From Oscillibacter sp. (lineage in GTDB: Bacteria > Bacillota > Clostridia > Oscillospirales > Oscillospiraceae), in the NCBI GenBank assembly GCA_009773995.1, contig VSMY01000096.1, positions 1-9,624 on the forward strand: a stretch of 9,624 nucleotides of DNA, written 5' to 3'. The position numbers were made by a program, and so were the translations under genes. The notes beneath the pieces were generated by a model. It worked only from the letters and a program-made list of their open reading frames with translations. It made no database searches and was not told the DNA's origin. Below are positions 5,961 to 9,624 of the stretch, piece by piece (position 1 is the first letter of the stretch; each line of letters starts with the position of its first letter).

Positions 5961-6656
5961 TTAGATTTTGCCCGCCAGCACCAGCACCAGCAGGACGAAG
6001 GTAGCCAACAGGGCCAGGGAGAACAGCAGGAAGCCCGCGTCGAAGCGGTCGCCGCTCTGGGCGCTTTCCCGCTCGGGGACCAGCCTGGCCTTCCGCAGGG
6101 CGGTGACCACGGGCTTGTAGAGAATCAGGGTCAGGACCATGTTCAGCCCGCCCTTCACCAGGTTGAAGGGGAGGAAGACCGTGGGCAGCATGCCGGCCAC
6201 CACGGAGCGGTCCATGTGCATGTAGATAGGGGTGATCAGGTAGTTCCACAGGAGCATAGTCACCGTCAGAACGGCGACGCCCACCATCAGGCCGATGACC
6301 GCGCCCTTCCGGGTGCGCATCTTCTGGTAAATGAAGGCGGCGGGGCAGGCGAAGGCACAGGCCGCCAGCAGATTCATGATGCAGCCGATGATGCCCGTTT
6401 CGCTGACGGTGAACATTTCGATGAAAGCCACCACGATGGAGATAATGGCGGCGGACAGGGGCCCGAAGAGGAAGCCCCCGATGGCGATAACCGTGCCCTT
6501 GATCTCGAACTGGAGAAAGCCCGCCATTTTGGGCAGCAGGTTGCTGATGAGCATGGCCAGGTAGGTCAGGGCCGTCAGCATGGCCAGGGAGGTGACGGTC
6601 TTGACGGTGACCCGGGGACGGGCGGCGGGGATGGCGTTGGACTCGTAGTTGGACAT
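5961..6656 (-). CDS. ribU: Riboflavin ECF transporter substrate-binding component RibU
   Basis: A 231-residue membrane protein, the substrate-capturing S component that works with a shared energy-coupling module (EcfA, EcfA', EcfT, not in this window) to import riboflavin. It has five to six hydrophobic segments, roughly residues 20-40, 51-83 (two helices), 88-109, 117-136 and 150-172. RibU-like features include FLQFEIKG near 47-54, GGFLFGPLSAA at 60-70 and the LPFNLVKGGLN segment at 162-172. An additional strongly hydrophobic helix sits at the extreme C-terminus (about 210-230) after a charged loop; canonical RibU is nearer 190-205 residues, so this looks like an extension. Start ATG at 6656 with AAGGAG (6667-6672) ten bases upstream. 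The FMN riboswitch in the leader independently supports the riboflavin assignment. Confidence 0.92.
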   Translation of the reverse strand: MSNYESNAIPAARPRVTVKTVTSLAMLTALTYLAMLISNLLPKMAGFLQFEIKGTVIAIGGFLFGPLSAAIISIVVAFIEMFTVSETGIIGCIMNLLAACAFACPAAFIYQKMRTRKGAVIGLMVGVAVLTVTMLLWNYLITPIYMHMDRSVVAGMLPTVFLPFNLVKGGLNMVLTLILYKPVVTALRKARLVPERESAQSGDRFDAGFLLFSLALLATFVLLVLVLAGKI

Positions 6657-6716
6657 AAGAAAAACACTCCTTTACATACTTGAAAACACCCTGGACGCTT
6701 TGACTTCTCCAAGGTG

Positions 6717-6760
6717 AACAAGCAGCAAAGAAGCGCGCCGAAAGGCGCGGCTCAAGCCGC
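6717..6760 (-). terminator. Expression platform after the FMN riboswitch: two alternative hairpins
   Basis: On the transcript GCGGC-TTGA-GCCGC (6760-6747) and CGCGCC-TTTC-GGCGCG (6749-6734) overlap by three bases, so only one can form fully. The second is followed by a U-rich CTTCTTTGCTGCTT, making it a modest terminator. This suits FMN-controlled transcription attenuation, though the U-tract is interrupted. Confidence 0.5.
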
Positions 6761-6763
6761 ACT

Positions 6764-6897
6764 CATCTTCTTCCATCCAGACTGTGACTGTTGGTCCCGG
6801 AGTTCCACCGGGTCAGCGGGGGCCGTGCTTAGGGAAACGGCCTCCGGTCGCGGACTGTACCGCCAGTGGGGAATTTCACCCCGCCCTGAAGACAAAG
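6764..6897 (-). ncRNA. FMN riboswitch (RFN element) upstream of ribU
   Basis: The minus strand carries the RFN core blocks in order: AGGGCGGGGTGAAATTCCCC, then ACTGGCGGTACAGTCCGCGA, a variable arm, GGTGGAACTCC, then CAGTCTGGATGGAAGAAG. The end strands GTCTTC (about 6893-6888) and GAAGAAG (6773-6767) close helix P1. FMN binding normally lowers expression of riboflavin synthesis or uptake genes, here ribU. The leader continues about 100 nt to the start codon. Confidence 0.96.
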
Positions 6898-6921
6898 TAT
6901 TCAGTTGCGTTTCCTGGGCCT

Positions 6922-6950
6922 AGTATACGACAGTCCGCCGGAAAATGCAA
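6922..6950 (-). promoter_or_regulatory. ribU promoter
   Basis: On the minus strand: -35 TTGCAT (6945-6950), a 17-bp spacer and -10 TATACT (6922-6927). Transcription would start near 6915, about 18 nt before the riboswitch. It is back-to-back with the dinB promoter. Confidence 0.72.
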
Positions 6951-6965
6951 GCCCCAATTTTACTC

Positions 6966-6994
6966 TTTTCAAATTGGAACGGATGTGCTATTAT
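6966..6994 (+). promoter_or_regulatory. dinB promoter with candidate LexA (SOS) box
   Basis: Candidate -35 TTTTCA (6966-6971), a 17-bp spacer and -10 TATTAT (6989-6994). In the spacer, GGAACGGATGTGCT (6976-6989) fits the Gram-positive LexA consensus CGAACRNRYGTTYC with one mismatch in the eight core bases (GTGC for GTTC) and two at the outer edges. A LexA dimer there would block RNA polymerase, as expected for an SOS polymerase gene. Confidence 0.45.
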
Positions 6995-7024
6995 GAAACC
7001 ATCAAAACGAGAGGAGGGAGCGCT

Positions 7025-8251
7025 GTGGACCGGGTGATTCTCCACTGTGACCTGAACAGCTTCTACGCCTCCGTGGAGCTGCTGGGCCGGCCGGAACTCC
7101 GAAAGCTCCCCGTGGCCGTCTGCGGGGACCCCTCCTCCCGGCACGGCATCATCCTGGCGAAGAACGAGCCCGCCAAGGGCTTCGGCGTCCGGACGGCGGA
7201 GACCATCTGGCAGGCCAGGCGGAAGTGCCCGGAGCTGGTCCTCCTGCCGCCTCACCACCGGCTCTACCGGGAGTACTCCCGGAGGGTCAACGCCATCTAC
7301 GACGAGTACACCGACCTGGTGGAGCCCTTCGGCATCGACGAGAGCTGGCTGGACGTGACGAACACCCTCCACCTCTTCGGCATGGACGGGGAAGCCCTGG
7401 CGGACGCCCTCCGGCGGCGGGTGAAACAGGAGCTGGGGCTGACCCTCTCCGTGGGGGTCTCCTTTAACAAGGTCTTCGCCAAGCTGGGCAGCGATTACAA
7501 AAAGCCCGACGCCACCACGGTCATCTCCCAGGAGAACTGGCGGGAGCTGGTCTGGCCCCTCCCGGCGGGGGATATGCTCTATGTGGGCGGCGCGGCGCAG
7601 AAGCTGCTGGGCCAGTACGGCGTCCGGACCATCGGAGAACTGGCGGCGTTTCCCAGGGAGACGCTGGAGGAGCTGATGGGCAAGCTGGGGGGCCAGCTCC
7701 ACGACTACGCCAATGGGCTGGACCGGGAGCCGGTGCGCTCCCGCCGCGACCCGGAGTCGGTGAAGTCCGTGGGCAACGGCGCCACCTTTCCCAAAAACCT
7801 CACCACCCGGACCCAGGTGGCGGCGGGGATCGGCGTGCTGGCGGACAGCGTGGCGGGCCGCCTCCGCCGGGCGGGGCTCTATGCCGGAGGCGTTCACGTG
7901 ACGGTCCGGGACCCGGCCTTTCAGGACCGCTCCCGACAGCGGCAGCTCCCGTCCCCCACCCATTTGATCCGGGATATTTCCGCCGCCGCCCTGGAGCTGG
8001 CGGAGGAGCTGTGGAAGCCGCCGAACCCCGTCCGGGCCCTGACGGTGACGGCCATCCACCTGACGCCGGAGGAGGAGACCTATGAGCAGACGGATCTGTT
8101 CACCGCGGGAAGCGCCCCGGACCGGGAGCGGCAGGAGCGGCTGGAGGCCGCCATGGACGGCATCCGGCAAAAGTACGGCGGCGGGGCCATCGCCTTCGGC
8201 ACGGCGCGGCCGGAGGAGGACGGCGGCGGGAGCTTCCGGAAGGACGGCTGA
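7025..8251 (+). CDS. dinB: Y-family translesion DNA polymerase (DinB/Pol IV type)
   Basis: A 408-residue error-prone polymerase that copies past damaged template bases. Palm and finger motifs are clear: CDLNSFYASVE (residues 8-18, metal Asp D9, steric-gate aromatic around F13/Y14), LAKNEPAKGFGV (44-54) and the catalytic FGIDESWLDVT (102-112, D105, E106). SVGVSFNKVFAKLGSDYKKP at 142-161 is the conserved block before the thumb, a helix-hairpin-helix thumb follows (about 178-230), and the little finger starts near VKSVGNGATF (246-255). QTDLF at 356-360 fits the QxxLF sliding-clamp motif. The frame is open to an ATG at 6905, but the GTG at 7025 is preferred: GAGGAGGG (7011-7018) is six bases upstream and the protein then begins VDRVILHCD, as in the family. 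Divergent from ribU, convergent with udk. Confidence 0.92.
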   Translation: MDRVILHCDLNSFYASVELLGRPELRKLPVAVCGDPSSRHGIILAKNEPAKGFGVRTAETIWQARRKCPELVLLPPHHRLYREYSRRVNAIYDEYTDLVEPFGIDESWLDVTNTLHLFGMDGEALADALRRRVKQELGLTLSVGVSFNKVFAKLGSDYKKPDATTVISQENWRELVWPLPAGDMLYVGGAAQKLLGQYGVRTIGELAAFPRETLEELMGKLGGQLHDYANGLDREPVRSRRDPESVKSVGNGATFPKNLTTRTQVAAGIGVLADSVAGRLRRAGLYAGGVHVTVRDPAFQDRSRQRQLPSPTHLIRDISAAALELAEELWKPPNPVRALTVTAIHLTPEEETYEQTDLFTAGSAPDRERQERLEAAMDGIRQKYGGGAIAFGTARPEEDGGGSFRKDG

Positions 8252-8275
8252 GGGCCGCGGGCAATGGGAGCGCGG

Positions 8276-8307
8276 AAAAGGAGCGGCTTTTCAGCCGCTC
8301 CTTCTTT
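8276..8307. terminator. Shared bidirectional terminator between dinB and udk
   Basis: A 9-bp perfect stem, GGAGCGGCT (8280-8288) with AGCCGCTCC (8293-8301), loop TTTC, extended by two A-T pairs. Plus-strand transcripts run into TTCTTT (8302-8307); minus-strand transcripts run into TTTT (8279-8276). It can stop both converging genes; the udk stop codon lies at its foot. Confidence 0.85.
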
Positions 8308-8923
8308 AGTCCCGGTCGATGTGGTTTTGAATGCGCTGCATAATCATCTCCAGGGCCACCAGGTTGTGGCCCCCCTCCAGGACGATGATGTCCGCGTACT
8401 TCCGGGAGGGCTCCACATACTGCTCGTGCATGGGCTTCACCGTGGTCAGGTACTGGGTCACCACGGACCGCAGGGTCCGGCCCCGCTCCTCCACGTCCCG
8501 GAGGGCCCGGCGGAGGATGCGCTCGTCCGCGTCGGTCTCCACGAAGATCTTGATGTCGAACATCTCCCGGAGCACGGGGTCCTGGAAGATCAGGATGCCC
8601 TCCACGATCAGAACCTTGGTAGGGAAAATCTCCACGGTCTGGTCCGTCCGGTTGTGGTCCACGTAGGAGTAGACGGGGCACTGGATGGACCGGCCCTCCC
8701 GCAGCTCCCGCAGGTGCCGGATCAGCAGGTCCGTATCGAAGGCGTCGGGGTGGTCGTAGTTCTGGAGGGCCCGTTCCTCATAGGTTTTGCCCTCCTGCCG
8801 CTTGTAGTAGCTGTCGTGTCCCACGACGGTGACGTCGGGGCCGAAGTGGTCCTTTAAATGCCGGGTCAGGGTGGTCTTGCCGGAGCCCGTGCCCCCGGCG
8901 ATGCCGATGATGATGGCGCTCAT
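8306..8923 (-). CDS. udk: Uridine kinase
   Basis: A 205-residue cytosolic kinase that phosphorylates uridine and cytidine to their 5'-monophosphates in pyrimidine salvage. It shows the P-loop GGTGSGKT (residues 10-17), the substrate-loop HDSYYK (36-41), YDHPDAFDTDLL (56-67), the central VEGILIF (107-113), and the arginine-rich lid (DERILRRALRD, 133-143). Length fits the family (about 205-215). The frame is open upstream to 9082, but the ATG at 8923 is right: TCCTCCC at 8931-8937 is a GGGAGGA ribosome site seven bases upstream, and the protein begins MSAIIIGIAGG as expected. It has its own promoter and is convergent with dinB. Confidence 0.96.
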   Translation of the reverse strand: MSAIIIGIAGGTGSGKTTLTRHLKDHFGPDVTVVGHDSYYKRQEGKTYEERALQNYDHPDAFDTDLLIRHLRELREGRSIQCPVYSYVDHNRTDQTVEIFPTKVLIVEGILIFQDPVLREMFDIKIFVETDADERILRRALRDVEERGRTLRSVVTQYLTTVKPMHEQYVEPSRKYADIIVLEGGHNLVALEMIMQRIQNHIDRD

Positions 8924-8965
8924 ACCGTGTTCCTCCCGTCGGTTCGATTCGGTTCTACAAGTTCC

Positions 8966-8993
8966 ATTATATGGTTCCGGGGCGAAAAAGCAA
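8966..8993 (-). promoter_or_regulatory. udk promoter
   Basis: On the minus strand: -10 TATAAT (8966-8971, consensus) and -35 TTGCTT (8988-8993) with a 16-bp spacer. The leader would be about 35 nt, with no evident structure. Confidence 0.65.
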
Positions 8994-9006
8994 GGAGAAC
9001 CTGAAA

Positions 9007-9028
9007 AGTTCACAAATTTTGACGAACT
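9007..9028. repeat. Imperfect palindrome between the divergent udk and zinc-ribbon gene promoters
   Basis: AGTTC (9007-9011) and GAACT (9024-9028) flank an inner CAAATTTTG (9013-9021), which is itself symmetric; the two centres differ by half a base. It sits between the two outward promoters and could be an operator. TTGACG also occurs twice nearby (9019-9024 and 9034-9039, the second being the -35 box). Chance remains possible. Confidence 0.25.
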
Positions 9029-9033
9029 CGCAC

Positions 9034-9062
9034 TTGACGGCGGCCTGGAAAATGGATATGAT
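9034..9062 (+). promoter_or_regulatory. Promoter of the zinc-ribbon membrane protein gene
   Basis: -35 TTGACG (9034-9039, 5 of 6), a 17-bp spacer and -10 TATGAT (9057-9062, 5 of 6). Transcription would begin near 9069, about 60 nt before the start codon. Confidence 0.7.
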
Positions 9063-9128
9063 AGAAAATGCGATGATAGCAAAACCTATGGGGTTTTGAC
9101 GATGAAAATCACATACGGGAGGACCGAT

Positions 9129-9624
9129 ATGGCAATGAAGCGCTGCCCCGTCTGCGGGGAGAGATATTCCGATACGTATAAAGAGTGCCCATTCTGCGAG
9201 GAGGAGGAGTATTGGGAGGACGAGCAGCAGGAGCCTGCCCGCCGCCCCATCCTCCGGGAGGGCGTGCGGAGCTCCGGCGGCCGGGGCGGACGGAGCGCCT
9301 ACGGCATCGTGACGCCGATTTTGATCGTTTTGATTCTCCTGATGGCTCTGCTGCTGGTGTACCTGCTCTACGGGGACAAGTTCTTCGGCAAGGACAAGGA
9401 CCCCGAGGACAACAAGCCCGGCATTACGGACGTCCAGCAGCCCGGCGTCGGCACAACGCCGGGGAACGCCCCCGCCCAGGACCCCGCCGGGGCGGACGAC
9501 CCCGAGGGCCCCGGCGAGCCGGACGGCCCGGATACGCCCGATACGCCGCCTGACGACGGCTCCATGCCCGACGGGACCGGCGGCACAGGCTCCGGCGGCC
9601 AAGGGACTTCCAGCAGCGGCCTCA
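9129..9624 (+). CDS. Zinc-ribbon single-pass membrane protein (N-terminal part, cut by window end)
   Basis: The 165 visible residues begin with a short zinc ribbon, CPVCG (C6, C9) and CPFC (C20, C23), then an acidic patch (EEEEYWEDE, 24-32) and a basic Gly/Arg stretch. One strong transmembrane helix follows (about 60-81, IVTPILIVLILLMALLLVYL). After it comes a long low-complexity linker rich in Pro, Gly, Asp and Thr up to the window edge. Inferred topology is a cytoplasmic zinc ribbon and an extracellular linker that likely carries a domain beyond the window (SH3-like, Ig-like or similar; not visible). The start is ATG 9129, six bases after GGGAGG (9117-9122). ATG 9135 is an alternative with wider spacing, and ATG 9102 is in frame but lacks a good ribosome site. 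No specific function can be assigned. Confidence 0.82.
   Translation, partial: MAMKRCPVCGERYSDTYKECPFCEEEEYWEDEQQEPARRPILREGVRSSGGRGGRSAYGIVTPILIVLILLMALLLVYLLYGDKFFGKDKDPEDNKPGITDVQQPGVGTTPGNAPAQDPAGADDPEGPGEPDGPDTPDTPPDDGSMPDGTGGTGSGGQGTSSSGL

Noticed and set aside
6920..8170. A 416-codon minus-strand frame opposite dinB
   Set aside because: Antisense artefact with no family resemblance; the plus strand has intact catalytic motifs of a Y-family polymerase.
8967..9602. A minus-strand frame opposite the zinc-ribbon gene
   Set aside because: Low-complexity antisense composition; the plus strand has a promoter, ribosome site, cysteine pairs and a membrane helix.
1..9624. CRISPR arrays, tRNA or rRNA genes, insertion sequences
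   Set aside because: No regularly spaced repeats, no cloverleaf-like sequences, and no transposase or terminal inverted repeats were seen on either strand.

Overview
The window is a piece of a GC-rich (about 60-65% by eye) chromosome of a Gram-positive anaerobe, most likely a gut clostridium of the Oscillospiraceae (Flavonifractor/Lawsonibacter-like). The reasons are the gene families present (the SsnA/YgfK pair, an FMN-riboswitch-controlled RibU, a Firmicutes-type Y-family polymerase), strong GGAGG-type ribosome binding sites, and a two-cysteine-pair zinc-ribbon membrane protein. The taxonomic call is inference.

Layout: (1) 1-270, minus: 5' end of undecaprenyl-diphosphatase uppP, leaving the window. 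(2) 353-5311, minus: an apparent operon, ssnA - a 21-codon hydrophobic ORF - a low-GC 98-aa orphan - ygfK, with a promoter at 5283-5311, a roughly 150-nt structured leader, and a strong terminator at 353-388. SsnA (aminohydrolase) and YgfK (FMN/FAD/Fe-S oxidoreductase) are signature proteins of the selenium-linked purine-breakdown locus. No molybdenum hydroxylase subunit lies in this window. (3) 5404-5836, minus: a compact DtxR/MntR-type metal regulator with its own promoter and a repeat cluster that looks like an operator. (4) 5900-6950, minus: riboflavin ECF-transporter S component RibU under a textbook FMN riboswitch. (5) 6966-8307, plus: dinB-like translesion polymerase, divergent from ribU, with a near-consensus LexA box between its -35 and -10. 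(6) 8306-8993, minus: uridine kinase udk, convergent with dinB over one shared terminator. (7) 9034-9624, plus: start of a zinc-ribbon, single-pass membrane protein with a Pro/Gly/Asp-rich linker, cut by the window end.

The most notable signal is the ssnA leader. The transcript can form a 14-bp hairpin containing five G-U wobbles followed by UUUCUUUUUU (an intrinsic terminator). Just upstream, two interlocking helices form an H-type pseudoknot, and the second helix captures the first bases of the terminator arm. This is the architecture of a transcription-attenuating riboswitch and suggests a ligand-sensing RNA controlling the purine-catabolic ssnA-ygfK operon. The wobble pairs work only in the ssnA transcript, not in the complementary RNA, which argues that RNA structure on this strand is under selection. 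The ligand is unknown to me.
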